The notes beneath the pieces were generated by a model that was given only the letters and a program-made list of their open reading frames with translations, was not told the origin of the DNA and searched no databases. A DNA stretch of 64,000 nt from Saccharothrix sp. S26 (GTDB taxonomy: Bacteria; Actinomycetota; Actinomycetes; Mycobacteriales; Pseudonocardiaceae): NCBI RefSeq assembly GCF_021390395.1, contig NZ_JAJUWT010000013.1:124001-188000 (forward strand). The letters run 5' to 3'. The position numbers were made by a program, and so were the translations under genes. Of this stretch, positions 25,426 through 35,435 are shown piece by piece; within the stretch, counting starts at the first letter, position 1; every line of letters begins with the position of its first letter.

Positions 25426-27360
25426 TCAGGCGGCGTTCACCGAGACGTCGTCCAGCACGAACGAGGTCTGGTAGGACCAGTCCTCGGTGCCCGTGAAGCT
25501 GATCGCGACGGTCTGGCCCGCGTACGCGCCCAGGTTGAAGGTGCGCACCTCGTAACCCGAGGGGTTGAGGTTGGTGTAGGTCGCCAGCGTGGTGCCCGCC
25601 ACCGAGACCGTGAAGGTGTCGAACACCGCCGGCTCGTACTCCTCGGTGCTGATCTTCAGCCACAGCGACAGCGTCGTGTTGGCGCAGCCCGCCGGGATGG
25701 TGACGGTCTGGGTCAGCGTCTCGGTGTTGCTGTAGCCGTAGCCGCTGATCCAGGAGGAGCGGGTGCCCGTGCGGGGCGCGCCCTCGCCGGTCCACGCCGC
25801 GATGGTGTGCGTGGCGTTGGACCAGCCGGTGGTGCCGCTCTCGAAGCCGCCGTTGACCGCCTTCTCACCGGGTGCGGTGCACGAGCCGCCGGGCGGGTTG
25901 ACGGTCCAGGTGAACGTGGTGCTCGCGGACTTGCCCGCGCTGTCGGTCACCGTGGCGGTGACGGTGTAGGAGCCCGCCGTGGTGGGCGTGCCGGAAATCA
26001 GGCCCGTACCGGCGGCGATGGTCAGGCCGGGCGGCAGGCCGGTGGCCGACCACGTGTACGGCGGGGTGCCGCCGGACGCCTTGAGCTGCAGGCTGGTGGC
26101 CGTGCCGACGCTGCCGGTCTGGTTGCCGGGCGGGGTGATCGACGGCGTGCCGGGGCCGGGGCCGCCGCCGGTGTTGACGAACAGCAGCCGGTTCGGCGAG
26201 CCCGTGCCCGGACCGCTGATCTTGTTCGCGGTGGAGTTGGTGATCATCGCGCTCGCCACCTGCGCGGGCGTCAACGACGGGGTGGCGCCGAGCAGGACCG
26301 CCGCGCCGCCCGCCACGTGCGGCGCCGCCATGGACGTGCCGCTGATGGTGTTGGTCGCGGTGTCGTTGGTCATCCACGCCGAGGTGATGTTCTGGCCCGG
26401 CGCGAAGATGTCCGTGCACGTGCCCCAGTTGGAGAACGAGGCGCGGGCGTCGGTGTTGGTGGAGGCGTTCACCGTGATGGCCTCGGCGACGCGGGCCGGG
26501 GTGAAGTTGCACGCGTCGGCGTTGGAGTTGCCCGACGCGATCGCGTAGGTCACGCCGTCGGCGATCGAGTTGCGGACCGCGGCCTCGCCGGTCGGGTCGC
26601 TGCCCTGGCCCCCGAGGCTCATGTTCGCCACGGCCGGGCCCGAGGTGTGGTGGCCGGTGACCCAGTCGATGCCCGCGGCGACACCTGCGAACGAGCCGGA
26701 GCCGGAGCAGTTGAGCACCTTGACCGCGATCAGCCGCACGCCCTTGGCGACGCCGTGGGCCGTGCCGCCGACCGTGCCCGCCACGTGCGTGCCGTGGCCG
26801 TTGCAGTCGGTGTTGTTGCTGTCGACGGTGTTGGTGCCCCAGGACGCCCGGCCGCCGAAGTCGGAGTGCGTGGTCCGGATGCCGGTGTCGATGATGTAGG
26901 CGGTGACGCCGGTCCCGTCGCTGGGGTAGGTGTAGGACGAGTCCAGCGGCAGGTCGCGCTGGTCGATCCGGTCCAGGCCCCACGACGGCGGGTTCGGCTG
27001 GGTCGCGGTGGCCTTGACCTCGCCGTTCTGCTGGACGTAGGCCACGCCGGGCTCGGCGGCCAGCCGGCGCGCGGCCCGTTCGGACAGCGTGCCGGCGAAG
27101 CCCTTGAGCGCGTGGCGGTAGGTGAAGTCGACCTTGGCGTCGTACTTGGCGCTGAGGTCGGCGGTGAGCGCGTCGACGCTCTGGGTGGACAGCTGGTTGT
27201 AGACGACGATGTAGCTGTCCTTGATGGCGGTCGGGTTGCTCGCGCCGAGGATGTCGCCTTCGGCCGCGGCGGGTGTGGCGCCGGTGGCCAGCGCCGTGGC
27301 GGTCGCCGCGACCGCGGCTAACGCGATCAGGGCTCTTCTGGATCCGCGAACGTCTCCCAT
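25426..27360 (-). CDS. Secreted subtilisin-like protease with Ig-like and C-terminal beta domain
   Basis: A 644-residue extracellular S8 protease. Signal peptide (cleavage near AAAEG), I9 propeptide (~46-115), catalytic domain with Asp158 (IIDTGI), His189 (GHGTHVAG), Ser343 (SGTSMAAPH), the standard ANMSLGG substrate strand and ASGNS oxyanion loop. A Gly/Pro linker leads to a putative Ig domain (~405-495, SGGTPPYTWSATGLPPGLTI, GTPTTAGSYTVTATVTDSAG) and a last module (~505-644, NGGFESGTTGWSN ... WLKIST ... SFVLDDVSV), a jelly-roll fold often used for carbohydrate or protein binding. ATG 27360 follows GAGGGAGAA; an upstream in-frame start lacks a ribosome site. It shares NPPSWG(I/L)DRIDQ with the protease at 7227, so the two are paralogues. 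Confidence 0.93.
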   Translation of the reverse strand: MGDVRGSRRALIALAAVAATATALATGATPAAAEGDILGASNPTAIKDSYIVVYNQLSTQSVDALTADLSAKYDAKVDFTYRHALKGFAGTLSERAARRLAAEPGVAYVQQNGEVKATATQPNPPSWGLDRIDQRDLPLDSSYTYPSDGTGVTAYIIDTGIRTTHSDFGGRASWGTNTVDSNNTDCNGHGTHVAGTVGGTAHGVAKGVRLIAVKVLNCSGSGSFAGVAAGIDWVTGHHTSGPAVANMSLGGQGSDPTGEAAVRNSIADGVTYAIASGNSNADACNFTPARVAEAITVNASTNTDARASFSNWGTCTDIFAPGQNITSAWMTNDTATNTISGTSMAAPHVAGGAAVLLGATPSLTPAQVASAMITNSTANKISGPGTGSPNRLLFVNTGGGPGPGTPSITPPGNQTGSVGTATSLQLKASGGTPPYTWSATGLPPGLTIAAGTGLISGTPTTAGSYTVTATVTDSAGKSASTTFTWTVNPPGGSCTAPGEKAVNGGFESGTTGWSNATHTIAAWTGEGAPRTGTRSSWISGYGYSNTETLTQTVTIPAGCANTTLSLWLKISTEEYEPAVFDTFTVSVAGTTLATYTNLNPSGYEVRTFNLGAYAGQTVAISFTGTEDWSYQTSFVLDDVSVNAA

Positions 27361-27435
27361 TGCAGGGTTCTCCCTCGTGCAGGGGTTGCGGCCGACCCGT
27401 AGCGGCACGGGGCGGCCGGGGGAGTGGAGGTTCTG

Positions 27436-27493
27436 CGATCACGTTCGCGCGGACGTGATCGGGAACGTTAGAGGACCGCCAGGGGTCGGACAA
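27436..27493 (-). promoter_or_regulatory. Promoter and palindromic operator of the large subtilase gene
   Basis: Minus strand: TTGTCC (27488-27493), 17-bp spacer, TAACGT (27465-27470). Immediately downstream, CGATCACGT (27436-27444) and ACGTGATCG (27453-27461) form a 9-bp-arm inverted repeat with an 8-bp spacer, well placed for a repressor acting at the transcription start. Confidence 0.5.
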
Positions 27494-27572
27494 TCGGCCG
27501 CCAGTGGGAACGACCTGCGGCATTCCGAACAGTGGACCTGATCGGGTGAGCCCCGCCCCGGTGGTCAAAACG

Positions 27573-27598
27573 CTTAATAACTTCAGTGTTGACTAAAA
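27573..27598. other. AT-rich motif shared with the ArsR promoter region
   Basis: The pieces CTTAATA, CTTCAGTGT, GA and TAA occur here in the same spacing as at 50394-50419 (22 of 26 positions identical). It lies downstream of the UvrA-like gene, beyond its terminator, with no obvious promoter to serve. Confidence 0.6.
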
Positions 27599-27599
27599 C

Positions 27600-27641
27600 A
27601 AGTCTTCCTCCGGCACTCGACCGAGCACCGAAGGAAGACTT
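27600..27641 (-). terminator. Rho-independent-like terminator of the UvrA-like gene
   Basis: AAGTCTTCCT (27600-27609) pairs with AGGAAGACTT (27632-27641). On the minus strand the stem is followed by TGTTTTAG. It starts 23 bp after the UvrA-like stop. The plus-strand flank also carries a run of A/T, so it may act both ways. Confidence 0.75.
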
Positions 27642-27664
27642 CCCACAAAAAACGACCAAGAAGG

Positions 27665-29926
<2,262 letters not shown>

Positions 29927-29981
29927 CGCCTGGCTTCCCCCTGGTTTGTTTATGCCGTAAAGTTCGATCGCGGGCACGGTA

Positions 29982-29996
29982 CTTTACGCTGTAAAG
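29982..29996. promoter_or_regulatory. TetR-type operator
   Basis: CTTTACGCTGTAAAG is a palindrome with 6-bp arms and a 3-bp centre, 10 bp before the TetR start. A further half-site GTAAAGT lies at 29956-29962, toward the divergent UvrA-like gene, so one repressor could control both genes. Confidence 0.65.
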
Positions 29997-30005
29997 GGGT
30001 GACAA

Positions 30006-30788
30006 GTGGCGGTCTTCGCCGGGCAGGGTGACGCGGGCCGGTCGATGCGGCTGCTGTGGCGTGCGCCGGGTGGCGGGTCGGGGTCGGGCCTGTCGGTGGA
30101 AGCGATCGTGGACGCGGCGGTCGCGGTGGCGGACCGGGACGGCATGGCGGCGTTGTCGATGCGCGCGGTGGGTGAGCGGTTGGGGCGGTCGGCGATGGCG
30201 TTGTACACGTACGTGCCGAGCAAGGCTGAGTTGCTGGACCTGATGTACGATCGGGTGTTGGGGGAGATGCCGTCGGAGTACCCGCTGGACGCGGGGTGGC
30301 GTGCGGCGTTGGGTGCGTGGGCGCGGGACGCGCGGGAGTTGTACCTGGCGCACCCGTGGGCGTTGCAGGTGTCGCAGGCGCGGCCGGTGCTGGGGCCGAA
30401 CGAGTTCGCGATGGTGGAGGCGCTGCTGCGGATCCTGCGGCCGACGGGGTTGGGGTCGTCGGTGTTGCGGGGTGTGGTGGGCGCGGTGGTGCAGTTCGTG
30501 CGCGGTGCGGCGGGGGTGATCGCGGAGGCGCGGCGCGCGGCGCGGGAGACGGGGCTGACCGACGAGGAGTGGTGGTTCGCGCGGTCGGGGGTGTTCGAGG
30601 AGGTGGCCCCGGACTTCGCGGAGCGGTTTCCGTTGTCGGCGTGGTTGGGCGCGGAGGAGCCGCCGGTGGTGGAGGGGGAGGAGTGCGTGCCGTACCTGGA
30701 GCGGGACGCGGCGCGGAACTTCGCGACGGGGTTGGAGGTGCTGCTGGACGGTGTGGAGGCGGCGGTGGCGCGTGCCGGTGGGGGCTGA
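30006..30788 (+). CDS. TetR-family transcriptional regulator (tetracycline-repressor C-terminal type)
   Basis: A 260-residue regulator. The helix-turn-helix is at ~33-75 (IVDAAVAVADRDGMAALSMRAVGERLGRSAMALYTYVPSKAELLDLM). The ligand-binding part has the TetR_C_1 layout (WRAALGAWARDARELYLAHPWALQV, GPNEFAMVEALLRIL). It probably represses itself and the divergent UvrA-like gene through the 29982 palindrome. GTG 30006 lies just after AAGGGGTGA. An acid-rich C-terminal loop (EEPPVVEGEEC) is unremarkable. The ligand is unknown; given the UvrA partner a DNA-damaging or DNA-binding compound is the obvious candidate (inference). Confidence 0.9.
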   Translation: MAVFAGQGDAGRSMRLLWRAPGGGSGSGLSVEAIVDAAVAVADRDGMAALSMRAVGERLGRSAMALYTYVPSKAELLDLMYDRVLGEMPSEYPLDAGWRAALGAWARDARELYLAHPWALQVSQARPVLGPNEFAMVEALLRILRPTGLGSSVLRGVVGAVVQFVRGAAGVIAEARRAARETGLTDEEWWFARSGVFEEVAPDFAERFPLSAWLGAEEPPVVEGEECVPYLERDAARNFATGLEVLLDGVEAAVARAGGG

Positions 30789-30814
30789 GGTCCCGTCAGG
30801 TGCTGGACCCTGGT

Positions 30815-31027
30815 GGAGTCGACGATTCCGCTTTCCAACACTGCCCGGTGGTCGCGGAGTCGGCCGGGCAGCAGTTCCCGTGTGCGTTTGTACTGCGAGT
30901 TGCGGCCGTTGGGCGATCCGCTCGACCTCCCGCCGGCACTCCTCATGATCAACGCGAGTCGGTCGCCGTCCGGCTCGATCTCGAACTCGGCGTCGAGCAC
31001 GGTCCCCGTGTCGCCTGCTGCCCGCAC
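30815..31027 (-). pseudogene. Possible remnant of an unidentified gene
   Basis: Minus-strand codons read a protein-like stretch (GTVLDAEFEIEPDGDRLALI, then MRSAGGRSSGSPNGRNSQYK and LLPGRLRDHRAVLESGIVDS). It has a hydrophobic/charged pattern unlike the shadow frames around it, but the frame has no domain-sized extension on either side and runs into the TetR gene. No ribosome site is seen. I do not recognise the family with confidence. The rest of the 443-bp interval 30789-31231 shows nothing else except the weak ribosome site of the next gene. Confidence 0.35.
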
Positions 31028-31231
31028 GACTTGATCGTCGTTCGTCGGTGCGACGGGGTTGCCTCAGGGATCCGGACGTCGGTCGTCCGGTGGTGGGATA
31101 CGGTGTGGAGGTTGGCGCGGACGAGGGAGGTGGGACCCATTTTCGCTGGTGTGCATCGGGTCGCTCCCGGCCGCGTCGTGGCGGTGTGAGGGGCGCCCGC
31201 GGGGTTTTCGGCGCGAGAGGCGTTCGTCGTG

Positions 31232-31990
31232 ATGGATCTTGATGTGGTCGCGCGGTTGCGTGCGGCGGGGTGTGTGTTCGCCGAGGACGAGGCGCGGGTG
31301 TTGGTGGAGGCCGCGCGTGGTCCGGAGGAGTTGGAGCTGTTGACGGCGCGGCGGGTGTCCGGGTTGCCGTTGGAGCACGTGGTGGGGTGGGCGGAGTTCT
31401 GCGGGTTGCGGGTCGTGCTGGAGCCGGGTGTGTTCGTGCCGCGTCGGCGCACGGAGTTCCTGGTTCGGGTGGCGGTGGGTGTGCTGCGGCCGGGTGGGGT
31501 GGTGGTGGACCTGTGTTGCGGGTCGGGTGCGGTGGGGGCCGCGGTGGTCGATCGGGTGCCGGGGGTGGAGTTGCACGCGGTGGACGTGGATGCGGCGGCG
31601 GTGGCGTGTGCTCGGCGCAACGTGGGCGCGGGTCGGGTGTACGAGGGTGATCTGTACGAGCCGTTGCCGGTGTCGTTGGCGGGTCGGGTGGACGTGCTGG
31701 TGGCGAACGCGCCGTACGTGCCGACCGGGGCGATCGGGATGATGCCGCCGGAGGCGCGTGAGCACGAGCCGCTGGTGGCGTTGGACGGTGGGGTGGACGG
31801 TCTGGACGTGCAGCGGCGGGTGATCGCGGGTGCGGCGCGGTGGTTGGCGCCGGGTGGGCGGTTGTTGGTGGAGACGGGGGCGCGGCAGGCGTCGGGCACG
31901 GTCGAGGCGTTCGCGCGGGGCGGGTTGCGCGCCGAGGTGGTGTCGGACGAGGAGCTGTCGGCGACCGTGGTGGTGGGTTCGCTGTCCTGA
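31232..31990 (+). CDS. PrmC/HemK-like SAM-dependent methyltransferase
   Basis: A 252-residue class I methyltransferase resembling the release-factor glutamine methyltransferase family. The N-terminal helical part (~1-60, ARRVSGLPLEHVVGWAEFCGL ... PGVFVPRRRTE) has the typical substrate-binding look. The SAM motif is VVDLCCGSGAVG, followed by ELHAVDVDAAAVACARRN. The family's catalytic NPPY is NAPY here (VANAPYVP), a notable change because the first Pro is usually invariant in N5-glutamine methyltransferases. Several actinomycetes carry such HemK paralogues besides the true PrmC near the F1F0 genes, so the substrate may differ. The start is ATG 31232, or GTG 31229 directly before it, after GAGAGG. 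It stands alone between the TetR gene and the monooxygenase operon. Confidence 0.8.
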   Translation: MDLDVVARLRAAGCVFAEDEARVLVEAARGPEELELLTARRVSGLPLEHVVGWAEFCGLRVVLEPGVFVPRRRTEFLVRVAVGVLRPGGVVVDLCCGSGAVGAAVVDRVPGVELHAVDVDAAAVACARRNVGAGRVYEGDLYEPLPVSLAGRVDVLVANAPYVPTGAIGMMPPEAREHEPLVALDGGVDGLDVQRRVIAGAARWLAPGGRLLVETGARQASGTVEAFARGGLRAEVVSDEELSATVVVGSLS

Positions 31991-31998
31991 GCGGTGTG

Positions 31999-32048
31999 TT
32001 GAGCACTCGCTCAAATCTGGCTACCCTGCGATTTGAGCACTCGCTCAA
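31999..32048 (+). promoter_or_regulatory. Twin identical operators with embedded promoter
   Basis: TTGAGCACTCGCTCAA occurs at 31999-32014 and 32033-32048; each has 6-bp arms and the second extends to 10-bp arms. Centres are 34 bp apart, about three helical turns. A promoter fits between: -35 TTGAGC (31999-32004) inside the first copy, 17-bp spacer, -10 TACCCT (32022-32027). The likely binder is the TetR encoded at the end of the same operon. Confidence 0.75.
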
Positions 32049-32063
32049 ATCGGGGGGTGGCCG

Positions 32064-33257
32064 GTGGTCGAGCGGACCGTGGTCGTGGTGGGTGGCGGCA
32101 TCGGTGGCCTGGCGGCGGCGGTGGCGTTGTGCCGGGTCGGGTGGCGGGCGGTGGTGTTCGAGCGCTCGGCCGGGTTCGGCGAGGTGGGCGCGGGGCTGTC
32201 GCTGTGGCCGAACGCGTTGCGCGCGCTGGAGGCGCTCGGGGTGGCGGACCGCGTGCGGGCGCTGGGCGCGGTGGAGACGGCGGGCGGTGTGCGCGACCGG
32301 TCCGGTCGGTGGTTGTCGCGGGTGGACAACGCCGAGGTCGCGCGGCGTCACGGCCTGCCGCTGGTGGTGCTGCGCCGGGCGGACCTCGTCCGGGTGTTGG
32401 CCGAGGCGGTGCCGCCGGGGTGCCTGCGGTCCGGTGACGAGGTGGTCGGGGTGCGGGCGGACGGTGAGGGCGTCGCCGTCGAGCACCGGGACGGCGTGGT
32501 CCGGGCGGACGTGGTGGTGGGGGCCGACGGCGTGCACAGCGGGGTGCGGCGGCGGTGGTGGCCGGAGGCGAGCGGCGCGCGTTACGCGGGGTACACGGCG
32601 TGGCGCATGATCACCGAGCCGGTGGACGGGCCGTCGGAGGGTGCGGTGGTCTGGGGTCGCGGTGAGCGGTTCGGGTTCACCGCCCTGTCGGGTGGGCGGT
32701 GGTACTGCTTCGGGACCGCGGCCGTGCCCGCCGGTGGTGGTGGGAGTGATGAGCGGGAGGCGGTGTGCCGCCGGTTCGGCGGGTGGCCGGACCCGGTGCC
32801 CGCGCTGCTCGCGGCGGTGCCGGAGGGCGGTGTGGTGCGGCACGACGTGCACGTGCTGCCGCCGTTGGCCACGTACGTGCGCGGCCGGGTGGCGTTGGTG
32901 GGTGACGCGGCGCACGCGATGGACCCGGCCCTGGGACAGGGCGCGGGGCAGGCGTTGGAGGACGCGGTGGTGCTCGCCGCGTGCCTGGGGTCGGCGGGCA
33001 CGGTCGAGTCGGCGTTGGCCCGCTACGACCGGTCGCGCGGGCCTCGCACGCGGGCGGTCGCCCGCCGTTCGGCGAGGTTGGGCCGGGTGGCCCGCTGGTC
33101 GTGGCCGCCGGCGGTGGCGGTCCGGGACCTGGCGGCGCGGCTGACGCCCGCCGGGGCGACCCTGCGGGCCATGGGCCCGGTCCTGGGCTGGACGCCGCCC
33201 GTGCTGCCGGATGGTGGCGACGGACGTCATCGGCAAGGACGGGCTCGCCGTGCCTGA
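32064..33257 (+). CDS. FAD-dependent aromatic-type monooxygenase
   Basis: A 397-residue class A flavoprotein monooxygenase of the salicylate/6-hydroxynicotinate hydroxylase kind. It has the N-terminal Rossmann GGGIGG, an early GAGLSLWPNALRAL segment, the DG motif (VVVGADGVHSGVRR) and the C-terminal FAD-binding GD motif (GRVALVGDAAHAMDPALGQGAGQALEDAVVLAA). Such enzymes use NAD(P)H and O2 to hydroxylate small aromatic or lipophilic compounds, and are often under TetR-type control as xenobiotic-response enzymes. GTG 32064 follows a GGGGGGTGG stretch just after the second operator. It overlaps the next gene by eight bases, and the operon ends with a TetR gene. Confidence 0.92.
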   Translation: MVERTVVVVGGGIGGLAAAVALCRVGWRAVVFERSAGFGEVGAGLSLWPNALRALEALGVADRVRALGAVETAGGVRDRSGRWLSRVDNAEVARRHGLPLVVLRRADLVRVLAEAVPPGCLRSGDEVVGVRADGEGVAVEHRDGVVRADVVVGADGVHSGVRRRWWPEASGARYAGYTAWRMITEPVDGPSEGAVVWGRGERFGFTALSGGRWYCFGTAAVPAGGGGSDEREAVCRRFGGWPDPVPALLAAVPEGGVVRHDVHVLPPLATYVRGRVALVGDAAHAMDPALGQGAGQALEDAVVLAACLGSAGTVESALARYDRSRGPRTRAVARRSARLGRVARWSWPPAVAVRDLAARLTPAGATLRAMGPVLGWTPPVLPDGGDGRHRQGRARRA

Positions 33258-34800
33258 CTGGACCTACCACCCGCTGCGCGGGATCGCCGCCGCGCTGCTG
33301 GGCACGAGTCGGTCGCGGCGGGTGGCGCTGCGGGCGTTGGCGGTCGTCGGGTCGTCGCCCGGTGGCGGTCGGGCGGTGTCCTGGGTGTTGGGGCACCGGC
33401 ACGCGCCGTCGTGGCTGGCCGGTTCGGTGGCCGGTGTCGCGGTGCGCAGCCGGCTCGGTGCGGTGGTGCCGCCTGAGGTGGCGTGGGCCGCGGTGAGGGC
33501 GTTGCCGCTGCTGGGCGCGGGAGTGGTCGAGGTCGGGCCGGTCGGGCCGGCGGACGTCCGCGCGGTGCGCGTGGCCGCGAGGGGTCGGCGCGTGCCGGTG
33601 GTGGTGCGGGCGACGGGGCCGGACGTGGCGGGCGCGTTGTCGCCCCACGTCGACGCCGTGCGCGTCGGGGCCGACCCCGATGTGGTCCACCTGCGTGCGA
33701 CGTCGCCGGCCCGCGCGGTCGACGCCCTGGCGGACCCGGCGAAGGTGGTGCTGGCCACGCCGGAGGTGCTGGTGCACGCCGGTCCCGGGTGGTTCTCCCG
33801 CGTGGTCGAGGCGGCGACGCCGACGCGCCCAGCTCCCTCGGTGCGTGACGTGGGGTGGGATCCGCGACGGTGGCCGGCGTGGTGGTGGGGCCTGCTGATG
33901 GGCCTGGGCATGGTCGCCGCGGGGCTGGGCGCCGCCGCGATCACGCTCGGCCCGGTGCTGCTGTGGTACGACCGCGGTTTCCTTGGCGCGGACGTGGACC
34001 GGTTGCACGGCATCAACCACCACCTGGTGCACTTCCTCCAGCACGACCGGATCACCATGGCGGGCGCGATGGTCGCCATCGGCGCGCTCTACGTGGGGTT
34101 GGCGGTCGGCGGCATCCGGGCGGGACGGCCGTGGGCGCGCGAGGCGTTGCTGGTGTCGGGGTGGATCGGGTTCCCGACGGTGCTGTACTTCCTCGGCTCC
34201 GGGTTCGTGGAGCCGTTGCACACCGCGGCCGCGGTGGTGTTGTTCCCGATGTTCCTGGCCGCGACCCGGCGTCGACCGGACGACCCGCGGTGGACGCCCT
34301 GCCCGGACGGGCCCGAACGCGAACGGCGGCGGGCGCTGGTCGGGCAGTTGCTGCTGGTGTGCACGGGAGTCGGGTTGTTCGTCGGCGGCGCGGTGGTGTC
34401 GGTGGTCGGCCTGTCGGACGTGTTCGTGCCCAGCGACCTGGTGTTCCTGGGCGTCGGGCCGGAGGTGTTGGACGAGGCCAACGCGCGGCTGACGGCGTTC
34501 ATCGCGCACGACCGGGCGGGCCTCGGCGGCGTGGTGATGTCGGCGGCCGCGGCGATCACGCTGCTGGGCGCGTGGGGTTGGCGGCGGGGCGAGTCCTGGG
34601 TGTGGTGGTCGCTGGCGGTGGCCGCGGCCGCCGGGTTCCTGCCCGCGGTCGTGGTGCACGGCGTGATCGGCTACACCGACGCGGGCCACCTCGCGCCGGT
34701 GTTCGCCGGGATCGGCCTCACCGCGACCGCCCTGGTCCTGGCCCGCCCGTACCTGTGCGCACGCCGGGAGCGGGACCGGGCGGCCTCGCCCCTACCGTGA
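33250..34800 (+). CDS. Unusual fusion: DHODH-like N-terminus plus duplicated membrane domain
   Basis: A 516-residue protein of unknown function. The first ~200 residues resemble a shortened dihydroorotate-dehydrogenase-type barrel (PDWTYHPLRG start, GAGVVEVGPVGPADVRAV, LRATSPARAVDALADPAKVV) but lack recognisable FMN and catalytic elements. From ~215 follow about eight hydrophobic segments in two related halves; each carries an HDR motif (FLQHDRITMAG, FIAHDRAGLGG) preceded by an Asn and followed by a Gly-rich helix and a later His, so the membrane part looks internally duplicated. GTG 33250 after AAGGACG matches a DHODH-like N-terminus and overlaps the monooxygenase stop; ATG 33211 is possible. 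Sitting between the monooxygenase and its TetR, it may be a transporter or membrane partner. No function is claimed. Confidence 0.7.
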   Translation: MPDWTYHPLRGIAAALLGTSRSRRVALRALAVVGSSPGGGRAVSWVLGHRHAPSWLAGSVAGVAVRSRLGAVVPPEVAWAAVRALPLLGAGVVEVGPVGPADVRAVRVAARGRRVPVVVRATGPDVAGALSPHVDAVRVGADPDVVHLRATSPARAVDALADPAKVVLATPEVLVHAGPGWFSRVVEAATPTRPAPSVRDVGWDPRRWPAWWWGLLMGLGMVAAGLGAAAITLGPVLLWYDRGFLGADVDRLHGINHHLVHFLQHDRITMAGAMVAIGALYVGLAVGGIRAGRPWAREALLVSGWIGFPTVLYFLGSGFVEPLHTAAAVVLFPMFLAATRRRPDDPRWTPCPDGPERERRRALVGQLLLVCTGVGLFVGGAVVSVVGLSDVFVPSDLVFLGVGPEVLDEANARLTAFIAHDRAGLGGVVMSAAAAITLLGAWGWRRGESWVWWSLAVAAAAGFLPAVVVHGVIGYTDAGHLAPVFAGIGLTATALVLARPYLCARRERDRAASPLP

Positions 34801-34804
34801 TGGC

Positions 34805-35431
34805 ATGGGCGACACCCGACAGCGACTGATCGACGGCGCGATCGAGACGATCCGGCGGCACGGCATCACCGGCACGTCGGCCCGCTCGATCGCCGCCACC
34901 GCGGGCGTCAACCAGGCCCTGGTCTTCTACCACTTCGGCAGCGTGCACGAGCTGCTGGAGGCGGCGTGCCTGGCCGCGACCGAAGCCAGGGTCGCGGCGT
35001 TCGCGGCCCGGCTGGACGAGGTCGCCGACCTGCGCCAGTTGCTGGACCTGGGCCGTCGCCTGCACGCCGAGGAGCGGTCGCTGGGCAACGTCATGGTGCT
35101 CGCCCAACTGCTGGCCGGCGCGCAGGCGGACCCGGAGCTGGCCAAGGCGACGTCGGCCGCGCTCGGGCTGTGGATCCGGCCGGTCGAGCGCGTGCTGGAG
35201 CGGCTGTTGACCGGCTCGCCGGTCGGCGGCCTGGTGGACACCGCCGGGCTGGCCCGGGCGGTGTGCGCGGGGTTCATCGGGCTGGAGCTGTTCGAGGGCG
35301 TCGACCCCGCGGGCGCGAACGCCGCGCTCGACGCCTTGGACCGACTCGCGGTGCTCGTGGACGTGGTGGAGGACCTCGGCCCGGTCGCCCGCCGCGCGCT
35401 GCGGGCCAAGCTCCGCAAGTCGGAGACCTGA
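34805..35431 (+). CDS. TetR-family regulator of the monooxygenase operon
   Basis: A 208-residue regulator with an N-terminal HTH (~5-50, RQRLIDGAIETIRRHGITGTSARSIAATAGVNQALVFYHFGSVHELL) and a helical ligand-binding domain. It starts 4 bp after the membrane-fusion gene, so it can be read from the operon promoter at 31999, where twin palindromes would let it repress itself. An internal leaderless start is also possible: TACCGT (34793-34798) lies 6 nt before the ATG. The ligand is unknown, possibly a substrate of the FAD monooxygenase. Confidence 0.88.
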   Translation: MGDTRQRLIDGAIETIRRHGITGTSARSIAATAGVNQALVFYHFGSVHELLEAACLAATEARVAAFAARLDEVADLRQLLDLGRRLHAEERSLGNVMVLAQLLAGAQADPELAKATSAALGLWIRPVERVLERLLTGSPVGGLVDTAGLARAVCAGFIGLELFEGVDPAGANAALDALDRLAVLVDVVEDLGPVARRALRAKLRKSET

Positions 35432-35435
35432 GACG

